Of a stretch of DNA of 64,000 nt, positions 21,387 through 30,590 are shown one piece after another; position 1 is the first letter of the stretch, and the number at the start of each line of letters is the position of its first letter. Under the pieces are notes generated by a model. That model did not search any database. It was not told the origin of the DNA and was given only the letters and a program-made list of their open reading frames with translations. This DNA is from Pseudomonas abietaniphila (GTDB lineage Bacteria; Pseudomonadota; Gammaproteobacteria; Pseudomonadales; Pseudomonadaceae): NCBI RefSeq assembly GCF_900100795.1, contig NZ_FNCO01000012.1:1-64000 (forward strand). The letters are read 5' to 3'. The position numbers and the translations under genes were made by a program.

Positions 21387-22070
21387 ATGAGAATCCTGCT
21401 GGTTGAAGACAACCGCGATATCCTGGCGAACCTGGCTGACTACCTGGGTTTGAAGGGCTACACCGTCGATTGCGCCCAGGACGGGCTTTCAGGGCTGCAT
21501 CTTGCCGCGACGGAACACTACGATTTGATCGTGCTCGACATCATGCTGCCGGGCATCGATGGTTACACGCTGTGCAAACGTCTGCGTGAGGATGCCCGCC
21601 GCGATACGCCGGTGATCATGCTGACCGCCCGTGACCAGCTCGACGACCGCCTGCAGGGCTTCCGCTCGGGTGCTGACGACTACCTGCTCAAGCCGTTCGC
21701 GTTGTCGGAACTGGCTGCGCGCATCGAAGCGGTCTTGCGTCGTGCTCAGGGCGGCGGTCGCCGGACCTTGCAAGTGGCCGAGCTGATTTATGACCTGGAC
21801 ACCCTCGAGGTGACCCGCGAGGGTCGTTTGCTCAAACTCAACCCGGTGGGCCTGAAACTGTTGGCCGTGTTGATGCAGAAAAGCCCTCATGTGCTGCGCC
21901 GTGAAGTGCTGGAAGAAGCGCTGTGGGGCGATGACTGCCCGGACAGCGACAGCCTGCGCAGCCACGTTCACCAGTTGCGTCAGGTGATCGACAAGCCGTT
22001 CGCCAAGCCTCTGCTGCAAACCGTGCACGGTGTCGGGTATCGCCTGGCCGAGGGCCGGGATGGAGTTTAA
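21387..22070 (+). CDS. colR: Response regulator ColR
   Basis: ColR is an OmpR-type transcription factor that controls envelope and LPS genes. The 227-residue product has a receiver domain (acidic EDN at 8-10, phosphorylated Asp51 in LIVLDIMLPG, conserved Lys in LLKPF) and a winged helix (about 125-220, ending QTVHGVGYRL). Sequence is close to P. putida ColR as remembered. AGGGAG precedes ATG 21387. Its stop overlaps the colS start by eleven bases, showing translational coupling. Confidence 0.95.
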   Translation: MRILLVEDNRDILANLADYLGLKGYTVDCAQDGLSGLHLAATEHYDLIVLDIMLPGIDGYTLCKRLREDARRDTPVIMLTARDQLDDRLQGFRSGADDYLLKPFALSELAARIEAVLRRAQGGGRRTLQVAELIYDLDTLEVTREGRLLKLNPVGLKLLAVLMQKSPHVLRREVLEEALWGDDCPDSDSLRSHVHQLRQVIDKPFAKPLLQTVHGVGYRLAEGRDGV

Positions 22071-23349
22071 GCAGAGCCTTGCGCAGCGGATCATCATTGC
22101 CTTTGCATTGATGAGTGCGCTGGTTGCCGGGTCGTTTGCCATGGGCATCGTTGCGACGGTGCACCTGGTCGAGGAAAAGCTGATTTCTGCCGGGTTAGGC
22201 GGGGATCTGACGCGCCTGTTGCTCATGGACAGTGTCGAGGACTGGAGCCATCGCCCGGAGCCGGATCAGCTTTTCTACTTCAGCGGCGGGCCGGGCGATT
22301 TTGACTTGCCCAAGGACCTTCGTCATCTGGAACCGGGATTTCACGAGGTGTTTCGTGGCCCGTTGTCCTATCACGCCATGGTCGAGGTGGTCGACGGCCG
22401 TCACTACGTCCTGTTGCAGGATCAAAGCGATTTCGAAGAGCGCGAGCGCGTACTGTTTGCCGTCGTACTGGTCGGGTTCGTGCTGGCCCTGGCGTTGGCG
22501 GTTTTCCTGGGGTGGGTGCTTGCACGTCGGGTGATGGCGCCGGTGGTTCGGCTGGCGCGTCAGGTGCGTCATCGGGACCAATTGCTGGGGCTCGCACCGC
22601 CGCTTGCGCCGGATTACGCCGCCGACGAAGTGGGTGAGCTGGCCGTGGCGTTCGACGCAACGCTAGGTCGCTTGCGCGACGCCTTGACCCGAGAGCGCAT
22701 GTTCACCAGCGACGTGAGTCATGAGTTGCGAACCCCGTTGATGGTATTGGCCAGTTCCTGCGAACTGTTGCTTGAGAACCCGGCACTGGATCAGCGCGCC
22801 CGCGCACAGGTCGAGCGGGTAGGGCGAGCGTGTGAAGAGATGCGCGACCTGGTGCAGACCTTCCTCATGCTGGCGCGTACTCAGCGTGACGATGCAGGCA
22901 TGAATCCGCAGTTGTCGTTGCAAGGGGCGGCCCAACAGCTTTTGACGCTTTGGCGTGAGCCCATCGAAGCCAAAGGTCTGTCGCTGGAATACCACCCTGA
23001 CAACGCTTCTCAAACCACTTATAACGCCACCTTTTTATACGCCGTGATGGGCAACCTGTTGCGTAACGCCCTTCATTACACTGATCGAGGATTTATCCGC
23101 CTCACGTTGCTGCCGCAGGGCTTTACCGTTGAAGACTCAGGTGTCGGTATACCCGAAGAAAAACGCGAGGCAATGTTCCAGCCCTTTGTCCGGGGTAACG
23201 AGCAACGGGGCGAAGGGTTGGGCCTGGGCCTTTCACTGGTGCAACGTATTTGCGAAAACCAGGGCTGGACCGTGACCCTCGACACGATGCAGCCAAACGG
23301 ATGCCGGTTCACTGTAGAGCTCAGGAAAGTGGTGAGTTCAACGTCCTGA
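22060..23349 (+). CDS. colS: Sensor histidine kinase ColS
   Basis: The 429-residue kinase phosphorylates ColR. Two membrane helices (about 11-35 and 131-155) flank a periplasmic loop of about 95 residues. In P. putida, as I recall, ColS senses Fe(III) and Zn through Glu96, His105, Glu126 and Glu129; the same residues occur here at the same numbers (HE96, YH105, E126-ER-E129). HAMP, the H box SHELRTPL with His221, and the ATP-binding region (VEDSGVGI, GLGLGLSLV) are intact. Metal sensing is therefore well supported by residue identity. Confidence 0.95.
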   Translation: MEFKQSLAQRIIIAFALMSALVAGSFAMGIVATVHLVEEKLISAGLGGDLTRLLLMDSVEDWSHRPEPDQLFYFSGGPGDFDLPKDLRHLEPGFHEVFRGPLSYHAMVEVVDGRHYVLLQDQSDFEERERVLFAVVLVGFVLALALAVFLGWVLARRVMAPVVRLARQVRHRDQLLGLAPPLAPDYAADEVGELAVAFDATLGRLRDALTRERMFTSDVSHELRTPLMVLASSCELLLENPALDQRARAQVERVGRACEEMRDLVQTFLMLARTQRDDAGMNPQLSLQGAAQQLLTLWREPIEAKGLSLEYHPDNASQTTYNATFLYAVMGNLLRNALHYTDRGFIRLTLLPQGFTVEDSGVGIPEEKREAMFQPFVRGNEQRGEGLGLGLSLVQRICENQGWTVTLDTMQPNGCRFTVELRKVVSSTS

Positions 23350-23462
23350 CACTCGATCCAGGGTTTTGTACAGAGAGTGTAAATGTTGCTGCGATCAGGC
23401 GGATAATGGCCCTATGCTAGCCCTATCGTCTGGAAAAACCCCGTAACATTTGCGGTGGCCAA

Positions 23463-23478
23463 AGGACGTTTTTTTCAC
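23463..23478 (+). promoter_or_regulatory. ColR-box-like site upstream of methyltransferase-inaA operon
   Basis: AGGACGTTTTTTTCAC fits the remembered ColR consensus YYNASNNYTTTTTCAC except in the first two positions. It ends 67 bases before the methyltransferase ATG. Confidence 0.55.
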
Positions 23479-23545
23479 AATTGCATGACCTGACAGTCAC
23501 GCAAACCCGCCTAGTTTGGCCGTATCACCCTCAGGAGATACGGCC

Positions 23546-24214
23546 ATGAGCAAGCGGATCGAGCTTGATTTCTCGCGTAAATACGACGACGAGCACGCTA
23601 AAAAATATTTACGCAAGCACAAGGACGGATTGGCAAGACGGTTGTCTGATCGTCGCGACAAGCAGCTGGCCAGACGCGCGCTGGCGCTGGCGGGCGAGCC
23701 TGGACTGGTGCTCGATCTGCCATGCGGCGCTGGACGCTTCTGGCCGCTGCTGGCCGAGAAGGCCAATCGGGTCATCATCGGAGCCGATAATTCTGCCGCC
23801 ATGGTGGCCACGGCGTGTGAGTCTCAGCCTGCCGACGTGGTGAAAAGGGTACAACCCTTGCAGACTTCTGCCTTCGCCATCGACATGCCGGACAACGCGG
23901 TAGACAGCATCTTCTGCATGCGACTCCTGCACCATGTCGGCAACGCTCAGGACAGAGCGGTGCTGCTGAGAGAGTTTCATCGTGTGACCCGTGACAGCGT
24001 GATCATATCGCTCTGGGTCGATGGCAATTTCAAGGCATGGAAACGCAAGCGCGCGGAGCGTAAACGTCAGCAAGAGGGTTACCAGAACCGCTTTGTGTTA
24101 CCGGTGGCAACAGTAGAAGCTGAATTTGAACAGGCAGGGTTTCGCATCCAGGAGCGATTGGACTTCCTGCCGTTGTACGCCATGTGGCGTGTGTATCTAT
24201 TACGTAAGAGGTAA
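23546..24214 (+). CDS. Class I SAM-dependent methyltransferase (ColRS-linked)
   Basis: The 222-residue protein has the SAM-binding motif VLDLPCGAGRFWPLL, the acidic end of strand 2 (VIIGADNSAAM) and the motif IV-like FCMRLLHHV. The N-terminus is rich in Lys and Arg. The substrate is unknown. It heads a tight operon with an InaA-type kinase gene five bases downstream, directly after colRS. P. putida counterparts belong to the ColR regulon, as I recall, and affect LPS. AGGAG precedes the chosen ATG 23546. Confidence 0.85.
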   Translation: MSKRIELDFSRKYDDEHAKKYLRKHKDGLARRLSDRRDKQLARRALALAGEPGLVLDLPCGAGRFWPLLAEKANRVIIGADNSAAMVATACESQPADVVKRVQPLQTSAFAIDMPDNAVDSIFCMRLLHHVGNAQDRAVLLREFHRVTRDSVIISLWVDGNFKAWKRKRAERKRQQEGYQNRFVLPVATVEAEFEQAGFRIQERLDFLPLYAMWRVYLLRKR

Positions 24215-24218
24215 CAGG

Positions 24219-24938
24219 ATGGCCGTGGATTTTGCAGCAGAGTCGAGCGTTCCCGCCAAGGACCGTTTTGCCTATTTCTGGAACACCCGTGGTGAGTGGG
24301 TTGAAGAGCCCAACGTACGCCGCGGAGGGGAAAGTGGCGTACAGCGCGTCGTGTCGGAAAACGGTCGCCTGCTGTACGTGAAGCGCCAGACAGGACACAT
24401 CTACCGCAGCTGGCTGCATCCGTTCGGTCGTCCGACGGTGCTGCGCGAGCGTGACGCGCTGGAGGGCCTGCGCCAACTCAACGTCAACGTTCCCCGCATG
24501 GTCTTCTGCGGTGCTGAGCGTGATGAGAACAATGAATGGCGGGCGCTGCTGGTCACCGCTTCGCTGGACGGCTACGACGAGTTCGAAAACTGGCTCAAAG
24601 CGGGTGGCCGTGAGCAGTATGGCGAAGCTGTTTACGACCAGATGCTCAAGGAACTGGCCGAAAACCTGGCGCGGATGCACAAGGGACGCTGGCAGCACAG
24701 CTGCATCTACATCAAGCACGTTTTTGTGCGCGTGGTCGGGGAGGGCGCAAACGCCAAACCTGAAGTTGCCTTGCTGGACCTGGAGAAGTGCCGCCAGCGT
24801 CTGACCGCTTACGGAGCCGCTCAGCACGACATGAAACAGCTGCGTCGCCATTCGTCGTTCCAGCCAGCAGACTGGAAGAAGCTCGTCTACTTTTACGAGA
24901 CGGCGTTTGGCAGCCCCATCAAAGGTTTAGGTCGATGA
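24219..24938 (+). CDS. inaA: InaA/WaaP-family lipopolysaccharide kinase-like protein
   Basis: The 239-residue protein resembles the Kdo/WaaP kinase family, small protein-kinase-like enzymes that phosphorylate LPS core sugars. Visible are the nucleotide-binding lysine in RLLYVKRQTG, the catalytic-loop-like ARMHKGRWQHSCIYIKHVFV and the metal-binding VALLDLEKCR, an equivalent of DFG. It is co-transcribed with the methyltransferase. ATG 24219 follows a short spacer with AACAGG. Substrate is inferred from the family and from the ColRS setting. Confidence 0.85.
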   Translation: MAVDFAAESSVPAKDRFAYFWNTRGEWVEEPNVRRGGESGVQRVVSENGRLLYVKRQTGHIYRSWLHPFGRPTVLRERDALEGLRQLNVNVPRMVFCGAERDENNEWRALLVTASLDGYDEFENWLKAGGREQYGEAVYDQMLKELAENLARMHKGRWQHSCIYIKHVFVRVVGEGANAKPEVALLDLEKCRQRLTAYGAAQHDMKQLRRHSSFQPADWKKLVYFYETAFGSPIKGLGR

Positions 24939-25162
24939 AGTTAGAAATGGCGCGAGGTTTGTTTCTGGTTGGGGCTTTGGGCGTCGCTTCCATTGCCATG
25001 GCCGCCTGGGAGCAACCCAGGCCACAGATACTAAGCGCAGTACACGGCGAAGGGCATTGCCCTTTGCCGCGGGTAGCGAAGGCAGAGCTGCCGGCGCGAC
25101 CTGATCATGATCTGTTGTTGTTGATGTTTGGCCTTGCACAGGGATCGGGGCCACAGCATTGA
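24935..25162 (+). CDS. Small secreted protein of unknown function
   Basis: The 75-residue product is not recognised. It opens with an apparent signal peptide (MARGLFLVGALGVASIAMAAW) followed by a short region with one cysteine (GEGHCPLPR) and a second hydrophobic stretch DLLLLMFGLAQG. The ATG overlaps the inaA stop as ATGA, so translation is coupled and the protein is probably real and part of the same ColRS-linked unit. A terminator follows. Confidence 0.65.
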   Translation: MKLEMARGLFLVGALGVASIAMAAWEQPRPQILSAVHGEGHCPLPRVAKAELPARPDHDLLLLMFGLAQGSGPQH

Positions 25163-25178
25163 GACAACCACCTGACTG

Positions 25179-25205
25179 AAGGCCCCGTTATCGGGGCCTT
25201 TTTAT
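25179..25205. terminator. Terminator closing the methyltransferase-inaA operon
   Basis: AAGGCCCCG-TTAT-CGGGGCCTTTTTATT: a nine-base stem with T-run. It overlaps the last bases of the RND gene converging from the other side and can serve both. Confidence 0.9.
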
Positions 25206-28200
25206 TGGCGTTGATCCACCCGCCCAGCCAGCAACGTATAAACACACGGCAACACAAACAACGTAAACAATGTTCCCACCGACATCCCCGTCGCGATCAC
25301 CAGGCCGATGTCGAAGCGGCTGACCGCTCCTGCGCCGGTTGCCAGAATCAATGGCACCATGCCGAACACCATCGCGGCAGTGGTCATCAGGACCGGACGC
25401 AGGCGAATCGCGGCCGCTTCCTCCACGGCCTCTCGAACGCCGAGGCCTTTGTCGCGCCGCAGCTGGTTCGCGAATTCGACGATCAGGATCCCGTGCTTGC
25501 TGATCAGACCGATCAACGTCACCAGGCCCACCTGTGTGTAGATATTCAGCGTGGATACGCCGAGGAACAGCGGGATCAGGGCGCCACAGATCGACAGCGG
25601 CACGGTCACCAGAATCACCAGCGGATCGCGAAAGCTTTCGAACTGCGCCGCCAGCACCAGAAAGATAATGGCCAGTGCAAGACCGAACGTCACCCACAAG
25701 GCGTTGCCTTCCTGCACGTACTGACGGGATGCGCCTGCGTAGTCGTAGGCAAAACCGGCAGGTGCTTCTTCCTCGGCGATTTGTCGCACGGTGTCGATGG
25801 CTTCGCCCATGCTGACCAGCGGAAAGCCCGAAATAATGGCCGAGTTGAGTTGCTGGAACTGGTTGAGCTGACGCGGCCTGGCACGGTCACTGACGGTGAT
25901 CAGCGTCGACAGCGGGAGCATTTTGCCTTCGCTGTTTTTCACGTAATAGTTCGACAGCCACTCGGGGTTGTCGCGGTAAGCCCGTTCCACTTGCGCGATG
26001 ACCTTGTAACTGCGGCCATCGATGGTGAAGCGGTTGATCTCCGCCTCGCCCAGCAGGGTCGCGAGGCTCCCGCCCAGGTCCTGCATCGACACGCCCATCT
26101 GCGCCGCCTTGGCGCGGTCGATATCCACCACGACTTCCGGCTTGTCGAACGCCAGGTCCACGTCGAGAAACGCGAACTTGCCGGACTCCGTCGCGCGTTT
26201 CTTGATCCGGTCCACCACTTCAAGCAGGGCTGGATAATCGTTTGGCGAATTGATGACGAACTGGAAGGGCAGCCCTTCACCGGTTCCCGGCAATGACGGC
26301 AGGTTGAAGCCGAAAATCTGCAGGCCGGTGATCTGTGAAAGCTTGGCCTGTACCTCGGGTAACAGCTCCATTTGCGTGCGCTTGCGCTCGCCCCATGGCT
26401 TGAGCAGGAAACCACCGACACCGCTCTGTACACCGTTGAAACCATTGATCTGGAAGGACGAGTAGTACTCCGGGAACGCCTTGAAAATGGAGATGAACTG
26501 GTCGGTGTACTTGTTCATGTAATCAAGGTTGGTCGGCTGTGGCGACGTCGCGATCATGAAAACGATGCCTTGGTCTTCATCAGGCGCGAGTTGCGACTGG
26601 CTGAATTTCAGGAACACCGGAATCAGGCACAGCACCAGCACCGCGAAGACGATGACCACCGGACGGCTGTTCAACGTGCCGTGCAGCAGGCGCTGATAGC
26701 GCACTTTCAAGCCGTCGAAAATCTGGTCGAGCTTGTGCGCCAAGCCAGTGGGGTTCTCGTCGTGGCGCAGGAGCACGGCGCACATCATCGGCGAGAGGGT
26801 CAGGGCGACGATACCGGAAATCACCACGGCACCGGCCAGCGTCAACGCGAACTCTTTGAACAGTGCGCCGGTCAGGCCCTGCAGGAAGCCAATAGGCGCA
26901 TAAACGGCGGCCAGGGTCACGGTCATCGACACCACGGGCATCGCGATTTCCCGTGCGCCTTCCAGCGCTGCGTTCAGCGGCGTTTTGCCTTCTTCGATGT
27001 GCCGATGGATGTTTTCCACCACGACAATCGCGTCGTCCACCACCAGGCCGATCGCCAACACCATGGCCAACAACGTCAGCAGGTTGATCGAGTACCCCAT
27101 CACCTGCATGAAGAACAGCACGCCGATCATCGACAGCGGGATGGTGATCACCGGGATCAAAACCGAGCGCAGCGCACCCAGAAACAGGAACACCACGACG
27201 ATGACGATCAACACCGCCTCGACCAGCGTTTTCACCACTTCATGGATCGAAGCCTGGATGAACAGGGTGGCGTCGTAGGCGATGGACACCTTCAGGCTGG
27301 GCGGCAGTTGGCCTTCAAGTTCCGGCATGATCCGCCGGACTTCCTTGATCACGTCCAGCGGGTTGGAACTGGGCGTACCCTTGATGCCGATGTACACCGA
27401 GGGCGTGCCATCGAAGGAGCTGACGGTGTCGTAGTTTTCCGCGCCCATTTCCACGCGCGCCACGTCACCGAGCAAGACACGGCTGTCCCCCACGGTTTTC
27501 AGCGGAATGGCGGCGAACGTCTCCGGGGATTTCAGATCAGTGGTGGCGTTGACACTGGTCACCACGTATTCACCTTTGACCTCACCGGCGGCGGACAAAA
27601 AGTTGTACTTGCGCACAGCATCCGTCACATCGGTGGCTGTCAGCCCAAAGCCTGCGAGCTTGACCGGGTCCAGCCACAAGCGCATGGCGAACACCTGGTT
27701 GCCCAGAATCTCGGCTTCGGCCATGCCGGGCAGCGTGGCCAGTTTTGGCTGGATGACGCGGGACAGGTAATCGGTGATCTGCGGATTGTTCAGTTCCGAG
27801 CTGTAGAAACTGATGTACATGAGCGCCGAGGCATCGGCCGCTTCCTTGCTCAGCACCGGGTCTTCAGCGTCCTGCGGCAGCTTGTTTTTGACTTCGTTGG
27901 CCTTGGCCAGCAGCTCGGTGTAGAGACGGTCCGTGTTGGCGCCGATGCGCGCGTAGATCGAGATCACCGAGAAGTTCTGCCGACTGACCGAGGTCATGTA
28001 GTCGATGCCTTCCGCGCTGGCCAGGCTTTGCTGCAGCGGTTGAGTGATGTAGCCCTGGATGGTTTCGGCGTTGGCGCCGGGGTACGCCGTGGTCACGGTG
28101 ATGAGGGCGTTTTCCATCTGCGGGTATTGGCGGATGGTCAGTTTGCTGAACGCCTGAAAGCCCAGCAGCACGATCAGCAGGCTGATCACGCTGGCGAGGA

Positions 28201-28234
28201 CGGGGCGGCGGATGAACGGGTCTGTGAATGCCAT
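25202..28234 (-). CDS. mexW: RND multidrug efflux transporter, inner-membrane subunit (MexW-like)
   Basis: The 1010-residue HAE1-type RND pump uses the proton gradient to expel drugs from periplasm or membrane. Twelve membrane helices in the 1+5+1+5 pattern are visible. GLVVDDAIVVVENIHRHIEEG holds the paired aspartates of helix 4 that carry protons. The porter domain has the usual QISVISIYARIG- and SQLAPDEDQG-type segments. Following the fusion-protein gene by 40 bases, with no outer-membrane factor gene, it matches PAO1 mexVW as I remember it, which borrows OprM. The symbol is inferred from synteny. Confidence 0.9.
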   Translation of the reverse strand: MAFTDPFIRRPVLASVISLLIVLLGFQAFSKLTIRQYPQMENALITVTTAYPGANAETIQGYITQPLQQSLASAEGIDYMTSVSRQNFSVISIYARIGANTDRLYTELLAKANEVKNKLPQDAEDPVLSKEAADASALMYISFYSSELNNPQITDYLSRVIQPKLATLPGMAEAEILGNQVFAMRLWLDPVKLAGFGLTATDVTDAVRKYNFLSAAGEVKGEYVVTSVNATTDLKSPETFAAIPLKTVGDSRVLLGDVARVEMGAENYDTVSSFDGTPSVYIGIKGTPSSNPLDVIKEVRRIMPELEGQLPPSLKVSIAYDATLFIQASIHEVVKTLVEAVLIVIVVVFLFLGALRSVLIPVITIPLSMIGVLFFMQVMGYSINLLTLLAMVLAIGLVVDDAIVVVENIHRHIEEGKTPLNAALEGAREIAMPVVSMTVTLAAVYAPIGFLQGLTGALFKEFALTLAGAVVISGIVALTLSPMMCAVLLRHDENPTGLAHKLDQIFDGLKVRYQRLLHGTLNSRPVVIVFAVLVLCLIPVFLKFSQSQLAPDEDQGIVFMIATSPQPTNLDYMNKYTDQFISIFKAFPEYYSSFQINGFNGVQSGVGGFLLKPWGERKRTQMELLPEVQAKLSQITGLQIFGFNLPSLPGTGEGLPFQFVINSPNDYPALLEVVDRIKKRATESGKFAFLDVDLAFDKPEVVVDIDRAKAAQMGVSMQDLGGSLATLLGEAEINRFTIDGRSYKVIAQVERAYRDNPEWLSNYYVKNSEGKMLPLSTLITVSDRARPRQLNQFQQLNSAIISGFPLVSMGEAIDTVRQIAEEEAPAGFAYDYAGASRQYVQEGNALWVTFGLALAIIFLVLAAQFESFRDPLVILVTVPLSICGALIPLFLGVSTLNIYTQVGLVTLIGLISKHGILIVEFANQLRRDKGLGVREAVEEAAAIRLRPVLMTTAAMVFGMVPLILATGAGAVSRFDIGLVIATGMSVGTLFTLFVLPCVYTLLAGRVDQRQ

Positions 28235-28274
28235 GAACGTTCCTTTGAAAGCTCCTTCGAGCCATCAGCTGTGA

Positions 28275-29426
28275 TCAGTCAACCTTGGGTTGGCTGTTCT
28301 GCTCTGCGGGCGCAGCCTGATCGGCGCTGATGGCGACGTGAGTGCCGTTGTCCAGCTTGAGCTGGCCGCCGGTCACCACTTGCTCGCCTGCTTTCAATCC
28401 CTTGCTGATGATCACCAGCCCGCCACGGCGCTCACCGGTGGTCACGAAACGTCGTTCCACGGCCAGTTGCGGTTCACCCTTGTCGTTTTTTTCCGGCTGG
28501 CCGTCGGTGGTTTTCTTCGGCACGACGACATACACCGAGTTGCCATACAGCGTGTAGGTAATGGTGCTTTCGGGCACCACCCGTTGCTGTGTGTCCTGTC
28601 CGAGGATGACCTGCAAATTGGCGAACATGCCGGGCAGCAACGTGCCGTCGGGGTTGGGCAGCGTGGCGCGCACGAGCACGTTGCGCGTGGCATCTTCGAC
28701 CTTGGGGTTGATGGCGCTGATGCTGGCAATGAACACGGCGTCCGGATAAGCCGTGACGCTGACCTGCACCTGCTGACCGAGTGCCAGTTTTGGCAGGACC
28801 TGTTCCGGCACAAAGAAGTCGGCGTAGAGGCTGGTCAGGTCTTGAAGGGTGGCGATGACCGTGCCGCTGGCGAGGTAATCGCCCACGTCCACCTGACGAA
28901 TGCCGATGGTGCCGCTGAATGGCGCAAGAATGCGCTTCTTGGCCAGCGAGGCATTCAGTTGCGCGACACTGGCCGCAGCTTTTTTCTGAGTGGCGGCGAG
29001 CTTGTCGAAATCGCCTCTGGAAATGGACCCATCGCCCACCAGTTTACTGCCGCGCGCGAAGTCCAGCTGCGCCAGACCCAGGTCAGCTTCGGCGGTGCCG
29101 AGCAGGCCTTTTTCCACATCGCTGTCGAGCTGCACGAGCGGCTGGCCGACCTTGACCTTCTGGCCGGACTCGAACTGCAAGGCCTTGACCGTGCCAGAGA
29201 TTTCCAGCGCCAGGTCCACGCCCTGCAAAGCCTTGAGCGTGCCGATGGCAGGCAGGCGGTTCTGCCAGGGACGTTCCTCGACCACGGCGACCGCCACATT
29301 GATCGGCGGCTTGGGGGCGGTGAATTGCTGTATCTGTTTATAGATCGACAATGCCTTATACCCGCCCAAGGCCAGCACCACGATGACGACAACACCCAAC
29401 ATGATCAACATGCGGCGACGCAACAT
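28275..29426 (-). CDS. mexV: RND efflux periplasmic adaptor (MexV-like)
   Basis: The 383-residue membrane-fusion protein links the RND pump to an outer-membrane channel. One N-terminal anchor (residues about 7-25) leads into barrel-sandwich hybrid halves (ISGTVKALQFESGQKVKVGQ and ILAPFSGTIGIRQVDVGDYL), a short helical hairpin between them, and a beta-barrel and membrane-proximal domain. There is no lipobox, so it is held by the uncleaved helix. First gene of the pair. Confidence 0.92.
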   Translation of the reverse strand: MLRRRMLIMLGVVVIVVLALGGYKALSIYKQIQQFTAPKPPINVAVAVVEERPWQNRLPAIGTLKALQGVDLALEISGTVKALQFESGQKVKVGQPLVQLDSDVEKGLLGTAEADLGLAQLDFARGSKLVGDGSISRGDFDKLAATQKKAAASVAQLNASLAKKRILAPFSGTIGIRQVDVGDYLASGTVIATLQDLTSLYADFFVPEQVLPKLALGQQVQVSVTAYPDAVFIASISAINPKVEDATRNVLVRATLPNPDGTLLPGMFANLQVILGQDTQQRVVPESTITYTLYGNSVYVVVPKKTTDGQPEKNDKGEPQLAVERRFVTTGERRGGLVIISKGLKAGEQVVTGGQLKLDNGTHVAISADQAAPAEQNSQPKVD

Positions 29427-29491
29427 ATTCCACTTCCTTGGAAAACAGATGAATCAGGCGACTTTGATGCCCTCAAGCCAACCCAAAAAAC

Positions 29492-30589
29492 TCACACCAG
29501 ATGCAAATGGTTGTCCCACAATCCTGCCGGCAACGCCAGTGGCTGAGCGACCAGTGTGCTCTGGCGGCAATCGTAGAAGCGGCATCGGCCTTGCCCCGAG
29601 GTGACGACAAACCCATTGGCGACTGCTCCGACCCCCGCGCAATCAGGCAGCGGCGCGTCTAGCCGGACGGCGCCGGTGTCCAGGTCCCAGATAAAGAAAC
29701 GATTGCCACGCGGAGCCGTCAAGGCGACCAACCGCAGCTCGCTGTGGATGGCCACGCTCGCGGTGTAGTGCGCCATCGCTTGCAACTGTTTCTCAGCCAC
29801 GGGAAAGGCCTGAAACGGCTGCCCCGGCCGTTTGATCGCCAGCAGCTCGGCGGACTCATGGGACGGCCCCATGAACTGTTGCCCGGCTACGACGGTGCCG
29901 TCCGCGGCAATTGCCATGTGGCGCACGCTGTTCATCGGCTGGGCCAAGGTTTCCTTGCTCAACAGTGTGCCGTCCCGGTGCATCAGGACCAGGCTGGGTT
30001 CCATGGCATTCAGGTTCATGTCGACCCGGCTTTCGGCTTCGGTACGGATACCGCCATTGGCGACGGCCAACGTCTCGCCGTCAGGCATCCAGGAGACCTG
30101 ATGCGGGCCTATGCCGTGGGTGGGAATCTCACCACTGTGCTCCAGGCGATCACCGACGAACCGGTAGACCCCGAGCAGTCCGCGTCCCGGATCGGTGGTG
30201 TCGTTCTCGGTGGCGTACAGCCATTCACCGTCCTTGTGAATGACTGCATGGCCGTAGAAATGACGATTCGGCTTCGAGGTGATGGTCTGCAGCAGGCGAC
30301 CGTCGCGCAGGTCGATCAGGTAGCTCTCGGTGCCCGGTCGGCGGGCGACGAACAGCGCGATCGGTCGCTCTGGATGATTGATGATGTCGTGGCAACGCTG
30401 GGCCACCTGTGTGGCGAACACCTGAGCGCCGTCCACGCGATACCCCACGGCGTAGTGCTTGCCATGGCTGTCATCTCGGGCAGACAGCAGCAGCGGGCTT
30501 TCGCCTTTCTTTTTGAACAGTGTCCATCCACCCAAGGTACAGGCGCTGAGAACAAGGCTGCCGAGAGCCAGAGCCTGACGTCGCAACAT
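29492..30589 (-). CDS. DUF1513 beta-propeller-like exported protein
   Basis: The 365-residue protein begins MLRRQALALGSLVLSACTLG, which carries paired arginines and a possible lipobox, so Tat or lipoprotein export is likely. The rest is a series of WD40-like strands (IGPHQVSWMPDGETLAVANG is the family hallmark). DUF1513 proteins accompany imelysin and di-heme proteins in iron-related operons; their biochemical job is unknown. The ATG lies one base after the stop of the imelysin gene, showing coupling. Confidence 0.82.
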   Translation of the reverse strand: MLRRQALALGSLVLSACTLGGWTLFKKKGESPLLLSARDDSHGKHYAVGYRVDGAQVFATQVAQRCHDIINHPERPIALFVARRPGTESYLIDLRDGRLLQTITSKPNRHFYGHAVIHKDGEWLYATENDTTDPGRGLLGVYRFVGDRLEHSGEIPTHGIGPHQVSWMPDGETLAVANGGIRTEAESRVDMNLNAMEPSLVLMHRDGTLLSKETLAQPMNSVRHMAIAADGTVVAGQQFMGPSHESAELLAIKRPGQPFQAFPVAEKQLQAMAHYTASVAIHSELRLVALTAPRGNRFFIWDLDTGAVRLDAPLPDCAGVGAVANGFVVTSGQGRCRFYDCRQSTLVAQPLALPAGLWDNHLHLV

Positions 30590-30590
30590 A

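Noticed and set aside
26372..28330. A 652-residue plus-strand frame (and 25205-26296) opposite the RND gene
   Set aside because: These are histidine- and glutamine-rich shadows of a conserved transporter, a usual artefact in GC-rich DNA.
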